DNA of 12,894 nt. Origin: Deltaproteobacteria bacterium (GTDB lineage: Bacteria > Desulfobacterota > Desulfomonilia > UBA1062). The stretch lies in NCBI GenBank assembly GCA_023230665.1, contig JALNWY010000079.1, positions 1-12,894 of the forward strand, written 5' to 3'. The position numbers were made by a program, and so were the translations under genes. The first letter of the stretch is position 1. Each line of letters begins with the position of its first letter. Shown one piece after another: positions 5,271 through 12,460 of this stretch. The notes beneath the pieces were generated by a model, which saw only the letters and a program-made list of their open reading frames with translations, had not been told where the DNA came from and made no database searches.

Positions 5271-7718
5271 TTAATGGGCTGTCTGCTCCGCGTGCTTGCT
5301 CTCTTTCCTCGCGTTTCTCCGCTTGGGCGGCCCCTGGGTGGTCTTTTTCTCCTGCTTCTTGTCCACGAACACCAAGTCAAGCACCTCGTCCATGGAATTC
5401 ACCGGATAGAACGTGACCTTGTTTTTGACCACCGGCGGAATATCCTCCAAGTCCTTGACGTTGTCCTTGGGAATGATGACCTCGAAGATCTTGTTCCGGT
5501 GAGCGGCCAGGGTCTTCTCCTTGAGGCCCCCGATGGGGAGCACTTTGCCCCGCAAGGTGATCTCGCCGGTCATGGCGATGTCCTTCCTGACCTTCCGGTT
5601 GGTAAGAGCGGAAATGACCGCGGTCGCCATGGTGATGCCGGCTGACGGACCGTCCTTGGGGATGGCGCCTGCCGGGACATGGATGTGTACGTCGGACTCT
5701 CGCGTGAACGCAGGCGAGATGCCCAGCAGGTCGGCCCGTGACCGGGTGTAGGTGAGACCGGCCTGAGCGGACTCCTTCATAACGTCACCGAGCTGTCCGG
5801 TGAGAACCAGCCCGCCGCCCTTGCCTTCCTTGCTGGGCAGGACCGAGGTCTCGATGTAGAGGATCTCGCCGCCGAAGGGGGTCCAGGCAAGGCCCGTGGC
5901 GACGCCCACCTCGTGCTCGGTGCGTTCCTGCTCGGGCAGGTACTTGGGCACCCCGAGATAGCTTGACACGCTCTTGGCCGTGATCCGGTAGACCTTTTTG
6001 CGCTTGCCTTCTTTTTCCGCCACGTCCCTGGCCACCTTGCGCACGATGGAGCCGATCTCGCGCTCCAGGTTTCTGACGCCCGCCTCCTTGGTGTAGTGGT
6101 TGATTACATCGAGGATTGCGTCGTCGGAGAACACGACTTCCTCTATCTTCATGCCGTTTTCGGTCACCTGCCGCTTCACCAGATAGCGCTTGGCGATCTG
6201 GAGCTTTTCCTGGTCGGTGTACCCGGGTAGCTCGATGATCTCCATACGGTCCTTCAAGGGGCCCGGAATGGGATCCATGAGGTTTGCCGTGGTGATGAAC
6301 ATGACCTTGGACAGATCAAAGGGCACGTTGAGGTAATGATCCTGGAACGAAAAGTTCTGCTCGGGGTCGAGCACTTCCAGCAGCGCTGAAGACGGGTCCC
6401 CACGAAAGTCCTGCCCGATCTTGTCCACCTCGTCGATCATGAACACCGGGTTGTTGGAGCCTGCCTGCTTGATACCCTGGATGATCCTCCCGGGCATGGC
6501 GCCGATATAGGTGCGCCGGTGGCCCCTGATCTCGGCCTCGTCGCGCACGCCGCCGATCGAGAGCCGGTAGAACTCCCGGCCCAGAGCGCGCGCAATGGAT
6601 CTGCCCAGCGAGGTCTTGCCCACGCCCGGAGGGCCCACGAAGCATAAGATCGCGCCCTTCTTGTCCGGGTTGAGCTTTCTCACCGCCAGATATTCCAGGA
6701 TCCGCTGCTTGACCTTGTCAAGGCCGTAGTGGTCCTCGTCGAGGATGACGGCGGCCTGCTTGATGTCGAGACTGTCATGCGTGGAGTGGCCCCACGGCAG
6801 ATCGGTCATCCAGTCGAGATAGGTCCGGATGATGTTGGCCTCGGCCGAGTCCTGATGCATCATCTTGAGCCGGTCGAGCTGCTTGTTCGCCTCTTTCTTC
6901 ACCTCGTCGGGCATGCCGGCCTTTTCGATCTTGAGCTGGTATTCCTCCATCTCCTTGCTCTTCTCGTCCACCTCGCCCAGCTCCTGTTGGATGGCGCGAA
7001 GCTGCTCGCGGAGGAAATACTCGCGCTGAGTCTTGCTCATCTCCTCCTTGGCCTGGGTCTGGATACGGGCCTGGACCTCGGAGAGCTCCATCTCCTTGGA
7101 GAGCAGGCCGTTGACATGCTTGAGCCGCTCAATGGGATCGATGATCTCCAGCACGTGCTGCGACTCCTCGACCTTGAGCCTCAGGTTCGACGCCACGAGG
7201 TCGGCGAGCCTGCCGGGATCGTCGATGGCCTCCAAGATGGACAGCGCATCGGGCGAGACAATGCCCCTGAGCTGGAGGATCCTCTCGGACTGCTCCTTGA
7301 CCGAGCGCATCATGGCCTCGACCTCCACGGTCACTTCCTTGATCTCGGGCTCTTCGATCTTCTCGATATCAACGGTGTAGAAGCCGCGATCGTCCTTGTA
7401 GAGCTTGCGTATCCTCGCCTTTGCCACACCCTGCACCAGAATCTTCACCCTCCCGTCCGGGAGCTTGAGCATCCTGATGACCATGGCCACAGTGCCCACG
7501 GTGTAGATCTGGTCTTCTTCGGGCTCCTCGACCGTTGAGTCCTTCTGCGCGGCCAGGAAGATGTACCGGTCCTTGTTCAGTGCCTCGTCGACCGCCTTGA
7601 TGGACAACCCCCTGCCCACGAAGAGCGGCAGGATCATATATGGATATATCACGACATCTCGGATGGGGAGCAATGGGATATTCGTAGGGATATCTATTGC
7701 CTGTTTTTCATTTTCCAT
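5271..7718 (-). CDS. lon: ATP-dependent protease Lon
   Basis: This 815-residue cytoplasmic AAA+ serine protease degrades damaged and regulatory proteins. The N-terminal LON domain occupies about residues 10-205 (IPLLPIRDVVIYPYMILPLFVGR). A helical region rich in Glu/Lys/Gln follows (205-300), including KTQREYFLREQLRAIQQELG. The AAA+ module has Walker A GPPGVGKTS (362-370), Walker B VFMIDEVDKIG (425-435) and the arginine-finger region. The protease domain (about 600-785) carries the catalytic dyad S692 (PKDGPSAG) and K735 (GGLKEKTLAA). The last 29 residues form a strongly basic, unstructured tail (PPKRRNARKESKHAEQTAH) beyond the normal family end. AGGAGT lies nine bases before the ATG. The gene follows hsp20 by 11 bases and is almost certainly co-transcribed with it. 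Confidence 0.98.
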   Translation of the reverse strand: MENEKQAIDIPTNIPLLPIRDVVIYPYMILPLFVGRGLSIKAVDEALNKDRYIFLAAQKDSTVEEPEEDQIYTVGTVAMVIRMLKLPDGRVKILVQGVAKARIRKLYKDDRGFYTVDIEKIEEPEIKEVTVEVEAMMRSVKEQSERILQLRGIVSPDALSILEAIDDPGRLADLVASNLRLKVEESQHVLEIIDPIERLKHVNGLLSKEMELSEVQARIQTQAKEEMSKTQREYFLREQLRAIQQELGEVDEKSKEMEEYQLKIEKAGMPDEVKKEANKQLDRLKMMHQDSAEANIIRTYLDWMTDLPWGHSTHDSLDIKQAAVILDEDHYGLDKVKQRILEYLAVRKLNPDKKGAILCFVGPPGVGKTSLGRSIARALGREFYRLSIGGVRDEAEIRGHRRTYIGAMPGRIIQGIKQAGSNNPVFMIDEVDKIGQDFRGDPSSALLEVLDPEQNFSFQDHYLNVPFDLSKVMFITTANLMDPIPGPLKDRMEIIELPGYTDQEKLQIAKRYLVKRQVTENGMKIEEVVFSDDAILDVINHYTKEAGVRNLEREIGSIVRKVARDVAEKEGKRKKVYRITAKSVSSYLGVPKYLPEQERTEHEVGVATGLAWTPFGGEILYIETSVLPSKEGKGGGLVLTGQLGDVMKESAQAGLTYTRSRADLLGISPAFTRESDVHIHVPAGAIPKDGPSAGITMATAVISALTNRKVRKDIAMTGEITLRGKVLPIGGLKEKTLAAHRNKIFEVIIPKDNVKDLEDIPPVVKNKVTFYPVNSMDEVLDLVFVDKKQEKKTTQGPPKRRNARKESKHAEQTAH

Positions 7719-7729
7719 TCACTATACTC

Positions 7730-8131
7730 CTATTCGATTGTGATCCGCTTGATGAGTTTTGCCTTGTCGTCCGACCGGGTTATTCGGATAATCAGAATTC
7801 CGTCGGAGAACCTGGCCTCCACCTTCTCCAGATCGAATATTCCAGGAATATCCAGTTCTCTCCTGAACCTTCCAAATCCTCGCTCCATTCTGATATACCG
7901 GACCCCTTTGTTCGCTAGCGTGTCCCGCTTCATTCCGCTGATGACCAAGGTCCTGCCGACCACCTCGACACAGACCTCTTCCTGGTTCACACCGGGAATC
8001 TCGACCTCTATACAGAGCTCGTTGGAACACTCGTAGACATCCAATGGGGGATAACAGATACCGAGCCTCTCCTCATGGCTTTCCTGTCCGAGGAGAAACC
8101 CTACAACTTCTTGAAATTTCAAATTATACAT
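7730..8131 (-). CDS. Hsp20 / alpha-crystallin family small heat-shock protein
   Basis: This 133-residue ATP-independent holdase chaperone binds unfolding proteins. The alpha-crystallin domain spans about residues 28-120: PPLDVYE, LCIEVEIPGVNQEEV, VEVVGRTLVISGMKR, YIRMERGFGRFRREL and the diagnostic ARFSDGILIIRI. A C-terminal I-T-I (130-132) matches the IxI motif used for oligomer assembly, although it is almost at the very end. AGGAAGGGG lies just before the ATG. The gene is followed by lon after 11 bases, coupling a holdase with a protease in one quality-control operon. A promoter is visible at 8167-8194. There is no CIRCE element. Confidence 0.95.
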   Translation of the reverse strand: MYNLKFQEVVGFLLGQESHEERLGICYPPLDVYECSNELCIEVEIPGVNQEEVCVEVVGRTLVISGMKRDTLANKGVRYIRMERGFGRFRRELDIPGIFDLEKVEARFSDGILIIRITRSDDKAKLIKRITIE

Positions 8132-8166
8132 ATCCCCTTCCTCATGAATCGTGCTGCTTTAGTACC

Positions 8167-8194
8167 TTTATAGGATCACCAGACGTCAAGTCAA
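8167..8194 (-). promoter_or_regulatory. Promoter of the hsp20-lon operon
   Basis: On the minus strand TTGACT (8194-8189) and TATAAA (8172-8167) are separated by 16 bases, a good sigma70 match. The -35 region reads TTGACTTGACG, so a second, closer CTTGAC box followed by CCTATAAA could also be read as a heat-shock-type promoter. The expected start is about 30 bases before the hsp20 ATG. Which sigma factor uses it cannot be told from sequence. Confidence 0.55.
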
Positions 8195-8479
8195 TACCTC
8201 CAAGTCTCCTGCCTGCATAGCTGTTCGGCCGGTGAAACAAAGAAATTTAACACTTATTCCCCCGACAGCACAATCACCCTGACTGCGGCGTTCAACCTTC
8301 AGAAAGAGCAGGGAGTGAAAAATCATTCCGCATGCCTCTGACGTAACGCACGAGCTCGCATCGCACACCCCGCAACGCGCAACCTCGTAGTGATGGCGGC
8401 ATTCATACCACATCCATACCCTTTCATGAAAGCAGAGAACTTCCCCGGGCAGCATTGCATCCGGGAAACTGCTCCGCAT
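8186..8479 (-). CDS. Possible small Cys-rich hypothetical protein (doubtful)
   Basis: This is an open frame of 97 codons. The start ATG is preceded by GAGGG six bases upstream, which is a fair ribosome-binding site. The middle has clustered cysteines (C27, C36, C39, C44, C50) around WYECRHHYEVARCGVCDASSC, loosely like a zinc-ribbon. The second half has codon use unlike the neighbouring genes and its 3' end runs into the hsp20 promoter. No family is recognised. It is more likely a chance or decayed frame than a gene. Confidence 0.2.
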   Translation of the reverse strand: MRSSFPDAMLPGEVLCFHERVWMWYECRHHYEVARCGVCDASSCVTSEACGMIFHSLLFLKVERRSQGDCAVGGISVKFLCFTGRTAMQAGDLEVLT

Positions 8480-8747
8480 CTCTTGCCCTCAAGAAGATAT
8501 CCTTTACATCACCGGCACTTTGAGCGGCCCTGGCGGATGCGCCAGGCAGAGAAGTCTCCCCGGTTCACCACGTCGTGGGCGGATCTGCCCCGGGTGAAGG
8601 CCTGATCCCCTTTTCCCTGCTGTCCAGAGCCCGATCCTGCTGCCATACATCCTGTGCCTGACCCGAAGGATCAGAGAGAGATCTCTCCCCGGCCCCAAGC
8701 TCTTCGACGCCTGTGCTCCGGATCTTTACAGGGAACGGCCTCAGCCC
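8195..8747. other. Long region without a convincing gene, with short hairpins
   Basis: About 550 bases lie between the hsp20 promoter and the YkgJ-family gene. I see no recognisable protein family, tRNA or repeat array. Structure seen: a perfect 7-bp hairpin with GATG loop (8529-8535/8540-8546); a nested hairpin TTCACC (8564-8569)/GGTGAA with an inner GGGC/GCCC stem ending near 8597 and followed by a CCTTTT stretch; and a 12-bp palindrome GAGAGATCTCTC at 8676-8687. It may be degraded coding sequence or hold a small RNA. Confidence 0.5.
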
Positions 8748-9098
8748 TCACTTGCTCATGATATCGTGCGCCTTCATCCACAGGGGACAGATCTGGGACG
8801 ACCCCGGCCGGTAGTCCCTGCAGACCCGGGGCCTGGTTTCGTAGATGCTGCAGGCGAACAGGCCGTCTTTCATTTCGAGAAAGGGACAGCCGTATATGGG
8901 CCTTCCGGTGCGGCTGGAAATGAAGTGATCGCCCAGCCAGACGGCCTGTTCGTTTTCGATGATGTGCAGGATATCCTGCCGGTCCTCTCTTTTCCACCGG
9001 TCCAGGTCTTCCGAGGTGACATAGGCGATCATGTCGGCAAGGCAGCACTTTCCGCAACGGCTGCATCCAAGCTCTGTCCTGTCTTCTTCCCTGCCCAT
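8748..9098 (-). CDS. YkgJ family cysteine-cluster protein (UPF0153, zinc/iron-chelating domain)
   Basis: A 116-residue protein with the family's eight cysteines: C12-x2-C15-x2-C18-C19 at the start, then C71 (YGCPFLE), C83 (ACSIYETRP), C93 (RVCRDYRPG) and C104 (SQICP). The family is thought to bind Fe-S or zinc through these residues and is of unknown cellular role. The start at 9098 gives a usual N-terminus; only a loose purine-rich site (GAGAAAGG) lies close before it. It is transcribed alone, divergently from the thiolase, and shares the short AT-rich intergenic region at 9099-9241. Confidence 0.85.
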   Translation of the reverse strand: MGREEDRTELGCSRCGKCCLADMIAYVTSEDLDRWKREDRQDILHIIENEQAVWLGDHFISSRTGRPIYGCPFLEMKDGLFACSIYETRPRVCRDYRPGSSQICPLWMKAHDIMSK

Positions 9099-9136
9099 CC
9101 TTTCTCTCGAACACCATGACCGGAAACTATTTTCTC

Positions 9137-9165
9137 TTTACTTGATAGCCTAGTTTAGATATACG
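9137..9165 (+). promoter_or_regulatory. Possible promoter of the thiolase gene
   Basis: TTTACT (9137-9142) and TATACG (9160-9165) are separated by 17 bases in the AT-rich gap before the thiolase. The transcription start would fall near 9172, at the left arm of the dyad at 9170-9187. The hexamers are only moderate matches. Confidence 0.35.
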
Positions 9166-9169
9166 TGTC

Positions 9170-9189
9170 AATGAATGAGTATTCATTTT
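9170..9189. promoter_or_regulatory. FadR(TetR)-like operator upstream of the thiolase gene
   Basis: AATGAAT and ATTCATT are perfect 7-bp inverted arms around GAGT (9170-9187). Bases 9172-9189 match the Bacillus FadR (TetR family) consensus TGAATGAMTANTCATTCA at all but three positions. Those repressors bind acyl-CoA and control beta-oxidation genes, which fits a thiolase 52 bases downstream. The exact regulator is inferred. Confidence 0.6.
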
Positions 9190-9241
9190 TAGCGTACTCA
9201 TCAACAACATTCTCACACGATATTTCTTGAAGGGGGGTTTC

Positions 9242-10495
9242 ATGAAAGATGTAGTCATTGTCTCTGCGTGCAGAACAGCTATTGGTACGTTCGGGGGAAC
9301 GCTCAAGAATGTAATCGCAGCGCGCTTGGCAAGCGTGGCCATGAAAGAGGCTGTCAAGCGCGCAGGAATCGACTCTGCCATGATCGACGATGTCCGGTTC
9401 GGGTGCTGTATGGACCCGGCGGACACGCTGAACGTCACGAGAGTGGCGGCACTGCTGGCGGGCATTCCCGAGTCTGTTGCCGCGGTCACCGTCAACCGGG
9501 TCTGCATCTCCGGGATGGAGGCAACCTTAAGCGGTGCGGCCATGATCCAGGCCGGAATGGCCGATATCATTCTCTCGGGCGGCGTGGAACACATGTCCGG
9601 GGTTCCCTACATCTCGACCGATGCGCGCTGGGGATGCCGTCTCCAGGACAAGGTGTTCGTAGACGCCATGATCAGGGCACTGCACTGCGGCTCGTACGTG
9701 ATGCCGCTCTCCGATGACGGCCCGATGAAGGAAGGCCCCCTGTTCGAGATGTACAAGGGCAAACCCTATATCATGGGCCACACTACCGAGTTCATCGCCC
9801 ATCTCTACAACATCAGCAGGGAGGAGATGGACGAGGTGGCGCTCAGGAGCCACAACAATGCCGAGCGCGCCACCAGAGAGGGAGATTTCGCAGAAGAGAT
9901 CGTGCCTGTGGAGATCCCCCAGAAAAGGGGCAAGCCGCCAGTGGTATTCGACAAAGACGAGCACTTCCGTCCGGGCCTGACCATGGATGACCTTGCGAAG
10001 CTGCCTCCTGCGTTCGTCCCCAAGATCGGCAAGGTCACGGCGGGCAATTCCTCGGGCCTGAACGACGGCTCTTCGGCCATGGTCATCATGTCCGCAGACA
10101 AGGCCCGCGAGCTCGGACTCAAGCCGATCGCCCGCATCGCTGCCAGCGGCCGGGGTGCGTGCCATCCATCGGTCATGGGCCTGAGCCCGGTTCCCGCAGT
10201 CAGGGATCTCCTCAAGAAAAACCCCTGGTTCACACTGGAGAGCTTCGAGCTCCTCGAGGTCAACGAGGCCTTTGCCGGCCAGTATCTCGGCTGCGAGAAA
10301 GAGTTGGGCCTCAACCGCGAGATCACCAATGTCAACGGCAGCGGCATCGGCCTGGGCCATCCCGTGGGGAGCACCGGCTCGCGCATCATCGTATCCCTGC
10401 TCCACGCCATGAAGAAACGCGGCAAGACCCTGGGCCTCGCCACCCTGTGCGGCGGAGGCGGCGTATCCATGGCAACCGCTGTAGAGATGCTCTAA
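9242..10495 (+). CDS. Thiolase (acetyl-CoA acetyltransferase family)
   Basis: The enzyme cleaves 3-ketoacyl-CoA with CoA, or condenses two acetyl-CoA. The 417-residue protein has the nucleophile C88 in VNRVCISGMEA, N341 in VNEAF, H373 in NGSGIGLGHPVGSTGS and C403 in LCGGGG, the full thiolase catalytic set. It is some 20-25 residues longer than a usual thiolase. The extra length sits in the loop domain around residues 150-182 (PLSDDGPMKEGPLFEMYKGK), where IMGHTTEF replaces the common MGxTAEN. The start at 9242 follows AAGGGGGG (9230-9237); an upstream TTG in frame would lie over this site. The gene stands alone between a FadR-like operator and a strong terminator. Whether it serves beta-oxidation or acetoacetyl-CoA synthesis is not shown. 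Confidence 0.95.
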   Translation: MKDVVIVSACRTAIGTFGGTLKNVIAARLASVAMKEAVKRAGIDSAMIDDVRFGCCMDPADTLNVTRVAALLAGIPESVAAVTVNRVCISGMEATLSGAAMIQAGMADIILSGGVEHMSGVPYISTDARWGCRLQDKVFVDAMIRALHCGSYVMPLSDDGPMKEGPLFEMYKGKPYIMGHTTEFIAHLYNISREEMDEVALRSHNNAERATREGDFAEEIVPVEIPQKRGKPPVVFDKDEHFRPGLTMDDLAKLPPAFVPKIGKVTAGNSSGLNDGSSAMVIMSADKARELGLKPIARIAASGRGACHPSVMGLSPVPAVRDLLKKNPWFTLESFELLEVNEAFAGQYLGCEKELGLNREITNVNGSGIGLGHPVGSTGSRIIVSLLHAMKKRGKTLGLATLCGGGGVSMATAVEML

Positions 10496-10515
10496 GAAAA
10501 ATACCTGCCAACTCC

Positions 10516-10571
10516 ATGAAAGAGAGCCTGCCCCGGCGAAACGGGGCAGATTCTCTTTCATTCATGTTTTT
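10516..10571 (+). terminator. Strong intrinsic terminator of the thiolase gene
   Basis: Outer arms 10516-10525 and 10552-10561 (10 bp) and inner arms 10528-10535 and 10542-10549 (8 bp, CTGCCCCG/CGGGGCAG) are joined by a 2x2 internal loop, with a GCGAAA loop at the tip. A TCATGTTTTT tail follows directly. It lies 20 bases after the thiolase stop. Confidence 0.9.
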
Positions 10572-10639
10572 CCGGGCTGTTTTGTCCGTATTAAAGTTAT
10601 TTCCTCGAAGTACCGATTTTCGGGAATCAGCGCAGGGGA

Positions 10640-10927
10640 ATGATGCAATCTAGATCCGCCATCCCTTATATTGATTCTCTCACCACTCACACTCTTTTAA
10701 ACTTAGAATGCCTGTGGTCCATGTACCTCAGGTTGACCGGGAGCCAGACCTACGGGGCCTTTCTTCGCTATGCCCTCGGCCAGAACGCGGAAACCGGCCG
10801 GGACCGGAGCATCACGGCAGGACTCAACGGGTCGTACATCATCACTGCCCGCACGCGTATCCAGGGCACGGCCCAGGTGGATGAATATTTCGATCGGACA
10901 TCGGCAGCAAATATTCATTCACCATGA
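10640..10927 (+). pseudogene. Fragment of an outer-membrane beta-barrel-like protein (probably broken)
   Basis: A 95-codon frame. Residues about 28-85 (YLRLTGSQTYGAFLRYALGQ, then SITAGLNGSYIITARTRIQGTAQVDEYF) have alternating hydrophobic/polar strands, resembling the last strands of a porin-like barrel. The first 25 residues look unrelated, there is no signal peptide, and the AGGGGA site lies directly against the ATG. The frame ends at 10927 inside a second fragment (ATGA). In the neighbouring frame the sequence before that ATG reads GSKYSFTM, as if a frameshift or deletion joined two parts of a larger gene. Family assignment is tentative. Confidence 0.4.
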
Positions 10928-11505
10928 CCGTTGCAACGGATAGAAACGGGCGTTTCCTCTTTCCCCAGGTTGCCCCGGGAACGGCATACCTGCATATCGA
11001 TGCCTCCAGGATCGGCCTCGACCGCATCCCGTCCTGCGCGAACCCCCTGTCCGTTCTTATCGGGGAAGGCAGGGACGAATCCCTGGATATCCTCATAACC
11101 AGGAAGGCATCAATCACCGGGCGGATCGTCTTGTGCGGGACAGAGGGCTGCAGTGCCCCTGCCCTGCCGTCATCCGGCCCGGGCCTGGTTGCGGACCAGC
11201 AGTACTGCCGGGAGGTGCCGGGAATCGCGGATACGCTCGTCGAGCTCACCGGAGAGGGCGCCACGATGCGCACGCTGACCGATTCCCGGGGTCAATTCCT
11301 GTTCACCGACGTGAGGCCGGGAACCTGGACCGTGAATATCGGTACAGACACCCTCCCGCCCTACCACAGCCCGGAAAGGAACCATTTTGTCATCCATATC
11401 GGCCCGGGCGAGGCTCAGGACATTCCTGTGAAGGTGATGCCCCGGAAAAGGAGCATCATGATCATCGAGCAGGGCGAAACCATCATCCAAGAGCAGAAAC
11501 ACTAA
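10924..11505 (+). pseudogene. Carboxypeptidase-regulatory / SdrD-B-like domain protein, N-terminally truncated remnant
   Basis: This 193-codon frame encodes parts of two beta-sandwich repeats. The first begins in mid-domain (TVATDRNGRFLFPQVAPGTAYLHID, residues 2-26). The second is complete (SITGRIVLCG ... DTLVELTGEGATMRTLTDSRGQFLFTDVRPGTWTVNIGTDTLPP, residues about 63-150) and is followed by a short charged tail. Such domains occur in tandem in large secreted surface proteins. Here there is no signal peptide, no opening half of repeat one and no clear ribosome-binding site, so it is probably the 3' remnant of a once larger gene whose middle was deleted. A small intact gene translated by coupling from the preceding frame is the alternative. 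Confidence 0.5.
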
Positions 11506-11512
11506 AAGAATT

Positions 11513-11575
11513 GGGCGCTCTCGGGCAATATCCATCCCCGGGCGCCCCTTGTGCCTTTCTGGGTCCTGCTTTTTT
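11513..11575 (+). terminator. Possible terminator after the surface-protein remnant
   Basis: GGGCGC (11513-11518) pairs with GCGCCC (11542-11547) and CGGG (11522-11525) with CCCG (11537-11540), separated by small bulges. A T-run (TTTTTT) comes only about 22 bases later, near 11570-11575, so termination here is plausible but not textbook. Confidence 0.4.
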
Positions 11576-11680
11576 CGAACACACCCGCCGCCGGGGACCT
11601 TCTGTCTTGAGAAGGCAGCGCGAGAGCGGGGCCATCAGGGAGAATTCTTCCCTTGGAGGCGTTCGTGGACCGGGCCTGTC

Positions 11681-12460
11681 CTAGTTCACCAATTGAAGGC
11701 TCAGTCCGGACGGGGACAAAGGTTTGACATTTTGCACGGCCAGGTCCCCTGGTGCCGGCATCCCGTCCCATATGTCCAGATCGTCAACCTGGCGCGAGAA
11801 GTTCCCGGGTTCTTCGCCGTCAATGGAAGGGACCATGATAGAGTATACGCTGTTCGTCCAGACGCCGGTGCCGAAGATATCGTCCACCTTGAGCTTTCCG
11901 TCATACCAGAACCGGCTGATACCTGCTGCAAAATTGATGTAGAACTCGTAGTGATGCCAGGCGCCGTCGGTCTGGCCTGGACAGTCGAGCCAGTTGCCCC
12001 CGGTCAGCAGCGTGCCGTTCGCCATTGCCGAGTAATAGATGGTGTTGCTGTCCGAGAGCGTGAAGTGCACATAGCTCCTGGCATTTTCCCAGTGGGGATA
12101 GAACACCTTCAGGTTTTCCATGGAATCACTCCGGCTGAAGGTGGGATATCGCATCCAGAACGATACATAAAGCTCGTCCGTGGGCCAGGGAGAAAGCATG
12201 GTCTCTCCCATCCAGCATAAATGGGCCATGTTCGTGGTGCCGGAAGAAAAGGCATATCCCCCGGCATTCCTTCCCGCCGCATTCAGGTTATACTGGGGCG
12301 GGCTCAGAGCCTGCCAGTTCTTTCCATAAACGGTCAGCCTCTCGTCCAGGGCCTGATCGTCGAAGTCCTCGCTGAGGACACATTGTGCGGAATAACCGTT
12401 CACCGGATACAATGCCAGCACGATGATGATTCCGATCAATAGCTGTATTGCCTTTGACAT
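11681..12460 (-). CDS. Secreted concanavalin-A-like (LamG-type) beta-sandwich protein of unknown function
   Basis: A 259-residue exported protein. Residues 1-25 form a signal peptide (AIQLLIGIIIVLALYPVNGYSA), with cleavage likely after GYSA. Mature QCVLSEDFDDQALDERL opens a jelly-roll-like domain: ELYVSFWMRYP (96-106), a central strand set with HFTLSDSNTIYYS, DGAWHHYEFYINFAAGISRFWYDGKL (165-190), and VDDLDIWDGMP at the close (225-235). This is the usual pattern of LamG/polysaccharide-lyase-like concanavalin folds that bind or cleave glycans; no catalytic residues can be assigned. The start at 12460 is chosen because GGAGG lies seven bases before it; the frame is also open to 12499. The product ends about 20 residues after the domain, with no visible sorting signal. 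Confidence 0.75.
   Translation of the reverse strand: MSKAIQLLIGIIIVLALYPVNGYSAQCVLSEDFDDQALDERLTVYGKNWQALSPPQYNLNAAGRNAGGYAFSSGTTNMAHLCWMGETMLSPWPTDELYVSFWMRYPTFSRSDSMENLKVFYPHWENARSYVHFTLSDSNTIYYSAMANGTLLTGGNWLDCPGQTDGAWHHYEFYINFAAGISRFWYDGKLKVDDIFGTGVWTNSVYSIMVPSIDGEEPGNFSRQVDDLDIWDGMPAPGDLAVQNVKPLSPSGLSLQLVN

Noticed and set aside
6729..7538. Plus-strand open frame opposite lon
   Set aside because: The Leu/Asp/His-rich translation is a mirror of lon; no start signal or family features.
7837..7851. 15-base odd palindrome ATATTCC-A-GGAATAT inside hsp20
   Set aside because: It encodes part of the DIPGIFD segment of the crystallin domain, so codon constraints explain it; no regulatory position.
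8390..8698. Two short frames (plus 8390-8605, minus 8504-8698) in the gap after hsp20
   Set aside because: Arg/Pro/His-rich translations with no motifs; the minus-strand one begins with TTG in a palindrome. They look like chance frames.
9527..10561. Long minus-strand open frame opposite the thiolase
   Set aside because: The plus strand encodes a complete thiolase with all catalytic residues; the antisense product is low-complexity and starts inside the thiolase terminator.
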